Assembly: GCF_900169165.1 (NCBI RefSeq)
Contig: NZ_FXYY01000005.1
Coordinates: forward strand, 119,298 to 183,297
Direction: 5' to 3'
Source of the DNA: Brevibacterium linens ATCC 9172
GTDB lineage: Bacteria > Actinomycetota > Actinomycetes > Actinomycetales > Brevibacteriaceae
DNA length: 64,000 bases
The translations under genes were made by a program, and so were the position numbers. The notes under the pieces were generated by a model that was given only the letters and a program-made list of their open reading frames with translations, was not told where the DNA came from and made no database searches. Within the stretch, counting starts at the first letter, position 1; each line of letters starts with the position of its first letter. Shown in pieces: positions 17,766-27,057 of the stretch.

Positions 17766-17844
17766 TGAACATTGTTCAAGTACAGGCGATTAATACCCTA
17801 TTTCAATAGTGTATACACGGACGTTAGGATTAAACAATGTTCAA
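17766..17844. promoter_or_regulatory. Divergent promoter with three operator-like dyads
   Basis: Dyad 1 is TGAACA-T-TGTTCA (17766-17778). Dyad 2 is the motif AATAGTGTATACAC (17805-17818), whose core GTGTATACAC is a perfect palindrome and which recurs with one change at 21173-21186. A sequence AACAATGTTCA (17833-17843), the inverse of dyad 1, overlaps the peptidase ATG. The region separates the permease (start 17675) from the peptidase (start 17837) and is AT-rich, as expected for regulated promoters. Confidence 0.6.
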
Positions 17845-18979
17845 TATCGATGACGATTCCTCAGGCGAACCGGCAGCTGTTCGCGCCCGTGACCTTTCGG
17901 TAACCTTCGACGGGAACCCCGGGAGGTGGAATGCGATCACCGACGTGCCGGGACTCGAGGTGGGTACCACAACCCTCGTCGCCAACGACCCGGTGGTCAC
18001 TCGAACCGGGGTGACCGCCATTCTTCCGCGGGGGAAGTCCAAAGCCGCTCTCCCGAGCGCTGCCGGAATCTCCGTCCTCAACGGCAATGGTGAGCTGAGC
18101 GGACGCTCATGGATCGAGGAATCGGGACAGCTTCAAACCCCCATCGTCATCACCAATTCCCACGCCGTCGGAGCGGCGCACTCAGGAGTCGATCGATGGA
18201 TGGCCGCAAATTTTCCGGCATCGGCGGCAGCCTGGATGCTGCCTGTTGTCGGTGAGACCTGGGATGGCTACCTCAACTCGATCAATGCCGAGACCGTCCG
18301 CCCCGAGCACGCAGTCGCTGCTTTGGACGCTGCCTCGTCCGGGCCCGTGGCTGAAGGCAATGTAGGTGGTGGCACCGGGATGAACTGCTATGGGTTCAAG
18401 GGCGGCTCCGGATCCTCATCAAGGATCGTCGATTACGGTACGACTGCATACACCGTGGGAGCCTTCGTGCAGGCGAATTTCGGAGCGAGGAAAGAACTTA
18501 CACTCTCCGGTCACCGTCTGGGGCGCGATTCGCTGGCACCCAACCCGATGGAGACGACCAATTGGTTCGAGGCAGAGCTGACAGGAGCGCGAGCCGTCCC
18601 GGGCGCCGGCAGCGTTATCGTCATCATCGCCACCGACGCTCCACTCCTTCCCGCCCAGTGTGAAGCGCTGGCTCGTCGAGTCCCCCTGGGGCTGGCACGA
18701 ACCGGTACGACCGGCAGCCACTTCTCTGGAGACATCTTCCTGTGCTTCTCAACTGCCAACGAAGGCGGTCTTCACTCGACCATGTCCGGGCAGGGGCCTG
18801 TCATTGAATCTCACGATTACCTCGCTTGGGGACAGATCGATCCGTTGTACGAGGCTGTTGTGCAGGCCACGGAGGAATCCGTCGTCAACGCTCTGGTTGC
18901 TGCCAAGGACATGCAGGGCCGCGAGGGACATATGAGCTTCGCTCTCCCACACGACGAAATCACGACGGCCTTCCAGTAA
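17837..18979 (+). CDS. P1-family (DmpA/BapA) self-processing aminopeptidase
   Basis: 380-residue Ntn-type hydrolase of peptidase family P1. These enzymes cut themselves between Gly and Ser to expose an N-terminal Ser nucleophile, then release N-terminal amino or beta-amino acids from peptides and amides. The expected site is Gly258-Ser259 in PGAGSVIVIIATDAPL, and the GNVGGGTGMNCYGFKGG loop is typical. No signal peptide is visible, so it is cytoplasmic. The ATG overlaps an operator-like dyad, so expression is probably tightly repressed. It is divergent from an APC permease that may bring in its substrate. Confidence 0.9.
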   Translation: MFNIDDDSSGEPAAVRARDLSVTFDGNPGRWNAITDVPGLEVGTTTLVANDPVVTRTGVTAILPRGKSKAALPSAAGISVLNGNGELSGRSWIEESGQLQTPIVITNSHAVGAAHSGVDRWMAANFPASAAAWMLPVVGETWDGYLNSINAETVRPEHAVAALDAASSGPVAEGNVGGGTGMNCYGFKGGSGSSSRIVDYGTTAYTVGAFVQANFGARKELTLSGHRLGRDSLAPNPMETTNWFEAELTGARAVPGAGSVIVIIATDAPLLPAQCEALARRVPLGLARTGTTGSHFSGDIFLCFSTANEGGLHSTMSGQGPVIESHDYLAWGQIDPLYEAVVQATEESVVNALVAAKDMQGREGHMSFALPHDEITTAFQ

Positions 18980-18993
18980 ACGAGACGAGCCTA

Positions 18994-19017
18994 CCCCGGA
19001 CCAGTGCTGGTCCGGGG
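18994..19017. terminator. Bidirectional terminator hairpin
   Basis: Perfect 11-bp stem CCCCGGACCAG (18994-19004) / CTGGTCCGGGG (19007-19017) between the convergent peptidase and flavin amine oxidase genes. The tail is not T-rich. Confidence 0.65.
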
Positions 19018-19048
19018 CAGGCTCTGATCCTGGCAGGCGCGGTGCGTT

Positions 19049-20371
19049 TCAGCTGAGCTCTTTCAGCACCCTGCGGGCGGTGGTGATTCCGGTTTCGATG
19101 GCACCGTCGATACAGACGCCGTTCCAGCCTTTGGCATAGTCGGCACCGGCGAAGTGCATCCGCGTCGTGGTGTCGTGGAAATTCGACCAGCCGTCGACGA
19201 ACTGCCCCGACTTCACGGTCGCCCAGGTCTGTCCGCTCCACCGGTCGTTCGTCCAGTCGTGGCCATCGCAGTCGAGGACGGTGATGTCGTCTCGCCACCG
19301 ATTCATGATCTCCTGCACCTGCTCCGTGTTCCGAAGATCGAGCTGCGAAGCATCTGTACCGAATCCAACCATGATGGTGGTGTTGTCATCGAGGAAGTAT
19401 TCGCTCTTGATCATCGACAGCGGGCTACCCGTCGGTGCCGATGCCAGGAACGAATGGTGGCCGTCGATCTTGATCCAGATCTTACAGCCCTTGCTGTTCG
19501 TCTTCTCGTCTGCGATGCGCCGCATGGGTGCGGGCAACTCCGGCAGGAAGTCGATCGTGTTGATCGCACCGACCGGGGTCGTGACGATGACGGCATCGCC
19601 GTCGACGGTGGTCCCATCGGCCAGCGTGATCCGCGCCCCACCCTCGTGCTCGACTGTCGTCACCGGCGTCGAGAGGTGAATGGGACACCTGAGGTCCGCG
19701 GCGATCGACTCATAGAGTCCGCGCATTCCATCCGTGAGCTTGAACTCCAGTGTCTGCTCATCGAGCAGAGACAGGCGATGATCGGACAGCGATGCCCAAT
19801 GCTTGGCCATCAGGGGTGAGGCGGTCTCCAGGTTGCCCTGGTAGGCGGCGGACCAGTAGGCATCGCAGAGATCGATCTCCTCCTGACTGAAGTCACCGTT
19901 TTGCAGAACATCGAGCACCCCACCCTTGTCGGCGGCTTTGAACCGGTCGACGACCTCGGCGGGGCCCTGGTACCGGTCGCTGAGGACGTACAGCGGGTCG
20001 TGCGGGTAGGGGAAGAAGTCCTTCGATCCTTCGAAGATCTTCTCTTGGGGACGTTCGAGGAGTTCGTTCATCCGCTCCTTGGCACCGGCGACCGGCGCAC
20101 CATCGGTGATCCAATAGGCACCGTCATACTCGGGGCTGGGGTAGATCTCCTGCCCATAGCGGGCGATCTCCGCCCAGACGAAGGGCTGCATCCAATGCAC
20201 CCAGGTCGCTCCGAGCTCGAGCGGACGGCCCATGCGCTCCTCGGTCCAGGCGCGGCCGCCGATCCGATCGCGAGCCTCGAAGATCTCGACGTCGACACCA
20301 GCGGTCTGCAGCTCGCGGGCGGCGATGAGTCCGGAGAACCCGGCACCGATGATCAGAATCTTCTTTGACAT
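19049..20371 (-). CDS. Flavin-containing monoamine oxidase family protein
   Basis: 440-residue FAD enzyme that oxidises primary amines to aldehydes, ammonia and peroxide. The Rossmann motif IIGAGFSGLIAARELQ starts at residue 6, followed by EARDRIGGRAWT and LELGATWVHW, both diagnostic of the MAO/polyamine oxidase family. The C-terminal FAD clamp is FAGADYAKGWNGVCIDGAIETG. The start at 20371 (MSKKIL) has AAGGAG about 10 bp upstream; a 26-residue-longer frame lacks homology. Cytoplasmic. Its neighbours (amine permease, amino-alcohol kinase, FeaR-like regulator) support a role in amine catabolism. The substrate cannot be assigned. Confidence 0.9.
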   Translation of the reverse strand: MSKKILIIGAGFSGLIAARELQTAGVDVEIFEARDRIGGRAWTEERMGRPLELGATWVHWMQPFVWAEIARYGQEIYPSPEYDGAYWITDGAPVAGAKERMNELLERPQEKIFEGSKDFFPYPHDPLYVLSDRYQGPAEVVDRFKAADKGGVLDVLQNGDFSQEEIDLCDAYWSAAYQGNLETASPLMAKHWASLSDHRLSLLDEQTLEFKLTDGMRGLYESIAADLRCPIHLSTPVTTVEHEGGARITLADGTTVDGDAVIVTTPVGAINTIDFLPELPAPMRRIADEKTNSKGCKIWIKIDGHHSFLASAPTGSPLSMIKSEYFLDDNTTIMVGFGTDASQLDLRNTEQVQEIMNRWRDDITVLDCDGHDWTNDRWSGQTWATVKSGQFVDGWSNFHDTTTRMHFAGADYAKGWNGVCIDGAIETGITTARRVLKELS

Positions 20372-20506
20372 ACCCGAGGAACTCCTTGTGTGCGTATGGT
20401 CGCTGTCCTTTTCATCTTCCCCCATCATAGGAGTGCTCGACTTGCGCACGCGTGCACGATCATTGGCCGAGAACGCGCAGAAACCAGCGACAGAACGAAA
20501 CGACGT

Positions 20507-21127
20507 TCAGGCGACTTTCGCCAGACCGGAGACCAGCGCCGCGAATGCAGCGATTTCCTGCCCCGGGTCGGCAGCACCGCCGGCCACCTCGGTCGCGGCT
20601 TCACGGATGGCCCCGACGAGCAGAATGGCAAGGGCGTCCGGGGCGATCTGGAGCCGCAGTCGTCCTTGCTCCTGTGCGCGATCGAGGGTGTCGGCGATCA
20701 TCATCAGGCTCGTCCCGGAGCCGATCCCCCGGGCCTCGCCGGTCGCGATGAAGGCCGGACCCGAGACATTGTAGAAGTGACCGCTGCGAGAGTTCGCCGC
20801 GAAGTCGAACATGGCTCTGGCGTGTGCGATGAGTTCATCGCACCAGGTGTCGGCCGCCTCGATATGGGCGGTGGTCGTCTCGACGATCAGACAGCCGATC
20901 TGAGCGTATGCGGCGCTGACCAGCTCCGTCAGCCCTCCCGGGAAGTGCGCGTAGACGGTGCCTCGAGAGACTCCCGCAGCCCGGGAGATCCTCTCGATCG
21001 TCAGTTTCTCAAAACCGAGGGAATCGATCACGTCGAGCACTCCGGCCACCAGTTCCGCCTGCGTCTGCTCCTTGCGCCGCTCACGCAGGCTGCGTGCCGG
21101 CTGCGGAGTCTCGGTCTGGCTGCTCAC
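20507..21127 (-). CDS. TetR/AcrR-family regulator of the amino-alcohol operon
   Basis: 206-residue TetR protein with GTG start. The HTH (about 25-70) reads FEKLTIERISRAAGVSRGTVYAHFPG, and the C-terminal domain is helical. It is divergent from the kinase/phospho-lyase operon, and the shared motif AATAGTGGATACAC lies between the two starts, making this protein the leading candidate for the factor that binds it. The ligand is probably an amine or amino alcohol. Confidence 0.87.
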   Translation of the reverse strand: MSSQTETPQPARSLRERRKEQTQAELVAGVLDVIDSLGFEKLTIERISRAAGVSRGTVYAHFPGGLTELVSAAYAQIGCLIVETTTAHIEAADTWCDELIAHARAMFDFAANSRSGHFYNVSGPAFIATGEARGIGSGTSLMMIADTLDRAQEQGRLRLQIAPDALAILLVGAIREAATEVAGGAADPGQEIAAFAALVSGLAKVA

Positions 21128-21172
21128 CCGTCGATCATCTCATAGCCGAGGGCCGCACAGGCAAAATATTTG

Positions 21173-21186
21173 AATAGTGGATACAC
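21173..21186. promoter_or_regulatory. Second copy of the AATAGTG(T/G)ATACAC operator motif
   Basis: AATAGTGGATACAC differs at one base from the copy at 17805-17818. It lies 46 bp from the TetR start and 57 bp from the kinase start. A further small dyad, TACT-GAG-AGTA, follows at 21193-21203, and TTGTTCAAG at 21210 resembles half of the 17.77-kb dyad. Confidence 0.6.
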
Positions 21187-21242
21187 TTTCTGTACTGAGA
21201 GTATAGTTTTGTTCAAGCAGGCTCCGCACAGAAGGGACAACG

Positions 21243-22295
21243 ATGTCGAACAACGACGAGCTGGCCACAGAAACGTCAGCGGCTGAAGACCTGGCTCGTG
21301 AGGCACTGCCGGCCTTCGAGCTTCCGGCAGACACCTCATTGACGCTGCTCAAGCATCGCGAGAACAGTGTGTTCGCGCTCAATCACCTCGGCGACCACTA
21401 CGTACTCCGGGTCCACCGGCAGGGCTACCACACCGATGAAGAACTCGACCGGGAACTCGAATTCGTCCGCAGCCTCGAACGGCTCGGCGTTCCCGTACCG
21501 CGGTTCATTCCGGTCACCAAGACCCAGAATTTCGTGCACGTCGGCCACGCCCACCCCGCCGGGGTGCATCAGGTCGACCTCCAGGCCTACATCGCCAACG
21601 ACGGGAACTTCGGTGACGAGCATTCGGCTTTCCACGGCACCGCGAATCACACTCCGGACGATTTCCACCACCTCGGCGAACTCATCGCCCAGGTCCACCA
21701 GGCCACCATCGATTCAGGATTCGCCGTCAACGATTCGCATCCCCGCTGGAATGGCGAGGGGCTCGTCGGTGAGGACGCGCTGTGGGGAGCACCCCTGCGG
21801 GTGGCTGAACTGCACTCCGCTGACAACGCCGACGCTCTGAGTACACTCGCGTCCGCGATCGAGGTCATCCGGACCAGTCTCGACGAGTACGGTCACAGCC
21901 CCCACCGCTATGGGCCCATTCATGCCGACCTGACTCCGGAGAACGTCTTGCGCACCGAGGCCGGGCTCGTGCTCATCGATTTCGATGACTTCGCCTCGGG
22001 TTGGCATCTGTTCGACCTCGCCACCGCCCTGTACTTCTTCCTCCGGCACCCGCGCGGGAAGGAATACCAGGAGGCACTGCTGACCGGTTACCAGCAACAC
22101 CGCCGCCTCGAACCGGCCGACTTCGCTGTCTTCCCCGCCCTCCTCGTCGCCCGGGGGCTGACCTACCTCGGCTGGGCAGCCGACCGTCGAGGCGAACCCG
22201 CCGCCGAGTTCCATGTCCACGAGGTCCTACCCCACCTCGTCGAGCTCGCATCCTCACTCATCACCGCGCAGAAGAACGCAGGAGCCACCACATGA
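21243..22295 (+). CDS. Aminoglycoside-phosphotransferase-fold kinase, probable (amino)ethanolamine kinase
   Basis: 350-residue APH/choline-kinase-fold kinase. The N-lobe has the VFALNHLGDHYVLRVHR strand with the ATP-binding residue; the catalytic loop is HADLTPENVL (about 226) and the metal loop LIDFDDFASG. The stop overlaps the ATG of the next gene by 4 bp, so the pair is translationally coupled. That neighbour closely resembles ethanolamine-phosphate phospho-lyase. I therefore infer that this enzyme phosphorylates ethanolamine or another amino alcohol with ATP. The fold alone would also allow homoserine or choline as substrates. Confidence 0.85.
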   Translation: MSNNDELATETSAAEDLAREALPAFELPADTSLTLLKHRENSVFALNHLGDHYVLRVHRQGYHTDEELDRELEFVRSLERLGVPVPRFIPVTKTQNFVHVGHAHPAGVHQVDLQAYIANDGNFGDEHSAFHGTANHTPDDFHHLGELIAQVHQATIDSGFAVNDSHPRWNGEGLVGEDALWGAPLRVAELHSADNADALSTLASAIEVIRTSLDEYGHSPHRYGPIHADLTPENVLRTEAGLVLIDFDDFASGWHLFDLATALYFFLRHPRGKEYQEALLTGYQQHRRLEPADFAVFPALLVARGLTYLGWAADRRGEPAAEFHVHEVLPHLVELASSLITAQKNAGATT

Positions 22296-23557
22296 ACGAC
22301 CTCATCACCCGCCGCAACAACACCATCGGCCCCTATTCGCCGCTGTTCTACGACGAACCGCTCGAACTCGTCTCCGCCCAGGGTGTGTGGTTCACCGACA
22401 TCCATGGTCACAAGTACCTCGACGGCTACAACAACGTCCCCCATGTCGGTCACTGCAATGAACGAGTCGTCACTGCCCTGTGTGAACAGGCCCGCACCCT
22501 CAACGTGCACACTCGCTACCTCAACTCCCGAATCATCGACTACTCCGAGACTCTTCTGGCCACCTTCGATGACGGGCTCGATCGTGTGTTCTTCGGCAAC
22601 TCCGGTTCCGAGGCCAATGAACTGGCCCTGCGCATCAGCCGTCAGCTCACTGAGGCGACCGGGCTAATCGTCTCCGACTTCAGCTACCACGGCACCACGA
22701 TCTCCTTGGCCCAGATGACCACGGGCCTCAAGACCCGCGAAGGCCTCGCCCCACACGTGCGCACACTGCGCATTCCCGATCTCGACACCGATACGCGCCC
22801 GGAAGCGGAGGTCCTCGCCGCCACCTTGGCCGAACTCGACACCGCGATCGCCTCGCTGCAGGAAGCCGGATTCGGAGTATCGGCATGCCTCTTCGACTGG
22901 CTGTTCTCCACCGAAGGCATGCCCCGACTGCCCGAAGGCCTCGTCACAGGCATCGCCGAACGGATCCGGACCGCCGGCGGTCTCGTCATCGCCGACGAAG
23001 TCCAATCCGGATTCGGGCGCACCGGCACACATATGTGGGGCTACCAGCGTGTCGGTCTGTCCCCCGACCTCGCCACCTTGGGCAAGCCGATGGGCAACGG
23101 CCACCCCATGTCCGCCGTGATCACCTCGGCGAGGGTGATGGACGAATTCGGTCCGTACAACGAGTACTTCAACACCTTCGCCGGCAATCCGGTCTCCGCG
23201 GCCGTCGGCCAGGCGGTGCTCGACGAGATGGCGGAGAAGGACCTCATGGGTCAGGCACACCGTCTGGGCGAGAAGGCTCTGACTTGCTTCGACGACTTCG
23301 TGGCCGATCACGACTTCCTGCGCACGGCCAAGGGCGCCGGCATGTTCCTCGGCCTCGACTTCGCCGTTGACGGCAAGCCTGCTCCGGAACTGACCAGACA
23401 AGTCGTCGAGGCGATGAAATCCAAACATGTCATCATCTCGCGCATCGGACGCCATGACAGTGTCCTCAAGGTCCGGCCCCCATTGGCGTTCGGACCCGAT
23501 GAGCTGCCGCTGCTGCTGGGCGCCCTCGAAGAATCACTGAGAGAAGTCGCGGTCTGA
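22292..23557 (+). CDS. Class III aminotransferase-fold enzyme, probable ethanolamine-phosphate phospho-lyase
   Basis: 421-residue PLP enzyme of fold type I. It carries motifs of the animal ETNPPL/AGXT2L1 branch and its bacterial homologues: YLDGYNNVPHVGHC, FFGNSGSEANELALR, ADEVQSGFGRTGTHMWG, the PLP lysine in LGKPMGNGHP, and EYFNTFAGNPVSAAVG. Known members eliminate phosphate and ammonia from phosphoethanolamine, giving acetaldehyde (EC 4.2.3.2), instead of transaminating. Translational coupling to a kinase supports this route. The start at 22292 overlaps the kinase stop; a longer frame reads through the kinase gene and is spurious. An ordinary omega-aminotransferase is the alternative. Confidence 0.87.
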   Translation: MNDLITRRNNTIGPYSPLFYDEPLELVSAQGVWFTDIHGHKYLDGYNNVPHVGHCNERVVTALCEQARTLNVHTRYLNSRIIDYSETLLATFDDGLDRVFFGNSGSEANELALRISRQLTEATGLIVSDFSYHGTTISLAQMTTGLKTREGLAPHVRTLRIPDLDTDTRPEAEVLAATLAELDTAIASLQEAGFGVSACLFDWLFSTEGMPRLPEGLVTGIAERIRTAGGLVIADEVQSGFGRTGTHMWGYQRVGLSPDLATLGKPMGNGHPMSAVITSARVMDEFGPYNEYFNTFAGNPVSAAVGQAVLDEMAEKDLMGQAHRLGEKALTCFDDFVADHDFLRTAKGAGMFLGLDFAVDGKPAPELTRQVVEAMKSKHVIISRIGRHDSVLKVRPPLAFGPDELPLLLGALEESLREVAV

Positions 23558-23670
23558 GCCGACGCGCAGCACTGTGTCCCGTCCAGCCTGTGGTCAGGGA
23601 CAGACAATCAGAGGCACGTTGGCGCATACTGGGACTGCCGAGAGAGATCGATGAAGATGCGCAAGGAGGC

Positions 23671-24648
23671 ATGATGTCGACAACGACCACCCCGGCTCGT
23701 CCGCCTTCGGCCGGGCCCCGGGACACGAGTGCACGGGCCGGGTCAATCCCCGAGTTCCGCGATATCGTCTCCCGTTCCTTCGTTCCCCTCACGGTCACCG
23801 GAGCCTCGGACAGACCGTTCGCAGCTCAGGTCAGCACCTCAAGCGCAGACAAGGCGGTCTTCACCAAGCTGACGACCCAGCCGCACCTGGTCGAGCGGAC
23901 GCCGACGACCATCGCGGCGGGAGGCAGCGGCTATTTCAAACTCAATATGCTGCTCTCCGGCAGCGGGGTCATCGTCCAGGACGGCAAGGAGGTGCTCATC
24001 CGCCCCGGTGACCTGGCGCTCTACGACACGTCCCGACCCTACTCGCTGATGTTCGACGACGTCGTGTCCAATCTGGTCATGATGTTCCCCAAGGACCGTC
24101 TGAATCTGCAGGCATCGATCGTCGAACAGCTCACGGCGGTGTCACTGGGCGGCGACAGTGCCCTGGGATCGATGGTCACGAGCATGCTCGCGCAGGTGCC
24201 GGCGACGATCACCTCTCTGCCTCTGCATACCCGGGGACAGGTCGCCCAGAGCGGACTCGATCTGCTCGAGGCTCTGCTGTCGACCGTCCTGGGCGTCGAT
24301 TCCGGAGTGCAGGACCCGAGGCAGATGCAGCTGGAGAAGATCTATCGCCACATCGATGCCAACCTGGCAGATGACCTGACACCCGGGTCGATAGCCGCGG
24401 CCCATTTCATATCGACCAGGCATGTGCACGACCTGTTCGCAGACACCGACACCACGGTCTCCGCGCTGATCAGGGACAAGCGTCTGGAACGGAGCCGTTC
24501 GGACCTGCTCGATCCGGCGCTGGCGGGGCGCACTATCGCCTCTATCGCCGCCGACTGCGGCTTCTGCGATCCCGCTCATTTCAGCCGGGTCTTCAGAGCC
24601 AGGTTCGCAATCTCCGCCAGTCAGCTGCGTCAAACGATGGCCGGCTGA
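23671..24648 (+). CDS. AraC-family regulator with FeaR-like sensor domain
   Basis: 325 residues. The N-terminal AraC-binding-like domain (about 25-190), of the kind found in FeaR, the activator of tyramine/phenylethylamine oxidation, contains GSGVIVQDGKEVLIRPGDL and YDTSRPYSLMF. The C-terminal AraC HTH pair (about 225-320) has ISTRHVHDLF and the hallmark CGFCDPAHFSRVFRARF. AAGGAGG lies just before two adjacent ATGs; 23674 gives the better spacing, 23671 is listed as the longer option. It probably activates an amine-degrading operon nearby. Confidence 0.88.
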   Translation: MMSTTTTPARPPSAGPRDTSARAGSIPEFRDIVSRSFVPLTVTGASDRPFAAQVSTSSADKAVFTKLTTQPHLVERTPTTIAAGGSGYFKLNMLLSGSGVIVQDGKEVLIRPGDLALYDTSRPYSLMFDDVVSNLVMMFPKDRLNLQASIVEQLTAVSLGGDSALGSMVTSMLAQVPATITSLPLHTRGQVAQSGLDLLEALLSTVLGVDSGVQDPRQMQLEKIYRHIDANLADDLTPGSIAAAHFISTRHVHDLFADTDTTVSALIRDKRLERSRSDLLDPALAGRTIASIAADCGFCDPAHFSRVFRARFAISASQLRQTMAG

Positions 24649-24652
24649 GCAG

Positions 24653-25471
24653 TCACATTCCCGCGTGTTCGAAGCCCAGTGTGGGCAGGTCGACGATATG
24701 GGCGCCACCATCGGCGACGATTGTGGCGCCGGTGATGTACGAGGACTCCTGGGAGCCGAGGAAGCGAATCACCGAGGCAATCTCCGTCGGTTCGGCCGCC
24801 CGTTGCAGGGGCACGTCCTTCGTGATCTCGGCGTATGCCGCTTCGCGATCATCGATATGGGCGGCGTGGGAGGCGAATTCGTCCATTTCCCCATCCGCCA
24901 TGGGAGTGCGAACCCACCCGGGACACACCGCATTCACACGGACTCCGCGAGGCGAATAGTCGCGTGCCAGCGACTTCGTCAAGCCGATGAGCGCGTGCTT
25001 TCCCACGGTGTACCCGACCACGGAGGGCCCGGCGAACAGTCCCGCCAATGAGGAGACCATGACGATCTGGCCACCGCTGGCCTCCAGGTGCAGCAGTGCC
25101 GCACGCGCGATGGTGAAGGCCGTGGTGACGTTGCCGTCGAAGGACTGCACCCAGGCTTCGTCATCGGTCTCTGCAGCAGCTGCGAACCCGTGCCCACCAG
25201 CATTGGCGACGAGGACGTCGAGGTGTCCGAACCGCTGAACCACCTCGGCGATGGCCGCCTCGCTGGACAGACGATCCGAGGAATCGGCGACGATCGGATG
25301 GGCACCGGTGGCCTCCGCCACCTCCTGCAGCGGTGCGAGCCGGCGTCCGAGAATCACGACCGCATCGCCGTCTGCTGCGTACCGGGCGGCGGCGGCGGCG
25401 CCGATGCCCGTGCCGCCTCCGGTGATGACGACGACGCGCGGGCGATGGTCGGCGGTATCGGGTGCTGTCAT
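24653..25471 (-). CDS. Classical short-chain dehydrogenase/reductase
   Basis: 272-residue NAD(P)-dependent SDR with GGGTGIG cofactor loop (about 18-24), NAGG, catalytic Ser in MVSSLAG, YTVGK active site and VCPGWVRTPM. The ending DLPTLGFEH is longer than usual. It probably oxidises a hydroxy or dihydrodiol intermediate, but the substrate cannot be read. It converges on the AraC gene with a 4-bp gap; a 280-bp space separates it from the divergent MFS operon. Confidence 0.88.
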   Translation of the reverse strand: MTAPDTADHRPRVVVITGGGTGIGAAAAARYAADGDAVVILGRRLAPLQEVAEATGAHPIVADSSDRLSSEAAIAEVVQRFGHLDVLVANAGGHGFAAAAETDDEAWVQSFDGNVTTAFTIARAALLHLEASGGQIVMVSSLAGLFAGPSVVGYTVGKHALIGLTKSLARDYSPRGVRVNAVCPGWVRTPMADGEMDEFASHAAHIDDREAAYAEITKDVPLQRAAEPTEIASVIRFLGSQESSYITGATIVADGGAHIVDLPTLGFEHAGM

Positions 25472-25752
25472 CGGATTCCTCTCGACGATGAGTGGGCCCG
25501 CCGGTCCGGGGACCGCAGCGGGTGTGAGTGTGCGCTTTCATTGTCACCCGCATCGGCCCGATGCGCCGGGGGGCCAGATCTTCCAACACTCTCAGCGCAT
25601 AACTGTGCACGCAGGGACAACACCTGTCCAGGGGAGACGAATTAGGCTGAAGGGCAAGTTCGCGGAGGCTCCATCCGGCACAGTTACCGAGCCGCGCCGA
25701 GGCGCCTTCTGCACCTCTGTCAGCACCATTCACCGTTGAAAGGTCACGAATC

Positions 25753-27057
25753 ATGCGCGGCACCTCAGCACCGCCCACTCTGTCCGGAGACGCTCTCTCA
25801 CGCAGGATCTACGTCCTCACGGCAGTGTTCTCCGCAGTTCTTTACACAGTTCTCCTCGTCGCTCCGGTCATCGCCTTCCCGCTGACGGCGAAATTCGGGC
25901 TCGACGCGAGTCAGATCGGTTTGCTGTTCTCCTGCGAGCTCGGCGCCTTCAGCCTGGCCACCCTGCCGGCTTACCTCTGGCTCAGCCGCGTGCCCTTGGT
26001 GCACTCGGTCGGCTTCTGCACCGCGATCGTCATCCTCGGCAACTTCGCGTCGGGATTTGTCTCGAGTTTCGAAGTCCTCCTCATCGTTCGAATCATCACC
26101 TCACTAGCGGCCGGTTCGATCACCGTCGTTCTCCTGGCCCTGGGCCCGAAGGCTGAGAATCCGGGGCGGGCGTTCGGACTCTTCGTCGTCTGCCAGCTGA
26201 TCATGGGCGCACTCATCCTCGCTGTATTCCCCGCCATCTATGCCGATGCGGATGTCTCCGCGATGTACTGGACTCTGGCAGGTCTGGCCGTGGTGTGCCT
26301 GTTCTTCGTGCCCATGCTGCGCGGCGTCTCGTTGACCGGACCCGATGCCTCGGCACGAACTGCCGAGGAGGTCGGCACCGGGGCAGCGAAGGCTGACCAG
26401 CCCGCCCGTATGAGCATCGGGCACTCGACACTAGAACGCTCGAAGATCCCGAACTTCGTGGCCGGGCTCATCTCCATCCTGCTCTTCTACATCGCCTTAT
26501 CCGGTGTATGGACCTTCATGGGACAGCTGTCGACGGCGGCCGGCAACTCAGAGAACGCCACCTCCCTCGTGCTCATGGTCGCAACCGTCGCCGGCATCGC
26601 CTCGGCGCTGTTGGCAACGGTCCTGGGCTCGAGCCCCCGTCGCAGGCTCTACCTGCTCATCGGCTTCGTCGTCCTAGCCGTTTCGCTGCTGGTTCTTCTG
26701 GGCGGGCCCGCTCTGCTCCGCTTCGCTGTGGCGGCAATCCTATTCAAGTTCGGATGGACCTTCGTCCTGCCCTACCTCATCGGATCAGTGTCCGCCCTGG
26801 GCGGCGGACCTCAGACCATGAACACCGTCAACCTGATGATCGGCGGCGGGTTCGCCCTGGGCCCGATCGTCTCCGGTGCCCTCATCGCCGGCCCCGGCGG
26901 ATTCACTGCACTGCTGATCACCGCCTTCGTCGTCTTGGTCGTCGCCATGGCCGGTGCCGCACTTCTCACCCGTGTTACCGGCCCGGCCGCCGAAACTTCG
27001 TTCCGGTCGACGACTGTCACCGCCGATGCCACCACCGCAGAAAAGGACCTGTCATGA
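25753..27057 (+). CDS. MFS transporter
   Basis: 434 residues with about 12 hydrophobic helices and a charged central loop near 195-225. The family loop motif between TM2 and TM3 is weak, so the substrate is open. The ATG at 25753 is preceded by GAAAGG. The stop overlaps the start of the APC permease by 4 bp (ATGA), so both are translated from one transcript, together with the amidohydrolase. It probably imports or exports a compound handled by that hydrolase. Confidence 0.88.
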   Translation: MRGTSAPPTLSGDALSRRIYVLTAVFSAVLYTVLLVAPVIAFPLTAKFGLDASQIGLLFSCELGAFSLATLPAYLWLSRVPLVHSVGFCTAIVILGNFASGFVSSFEVLLIVRIITSLAAGSITVVLLALGPKAENPGRAFGLFVVCQLIMGALILAVFPAIYADADVSAMYWTLAGLAVVCLFFVPMLRGVSLTGPDASARTAEEVGTGAAKADQPARMSIGHSTLERSKIPNFVAGLISILLFYIALSGVWTFMGQLSTAAGNSENATSLVLMVATVAGIASALLATVLGSSPRRRLYLLIGFVVLAVSLLVLLGGPALLRFAVAAILFKFGWTFVLPYLIGSVSALGGGPQTMNTVNLMIGGGFALGPIVSGALIAGPGGFTALLITAFVVLVVAMAGAALLTRVTGPAAETSFRSTTVTADATTAEKDLS

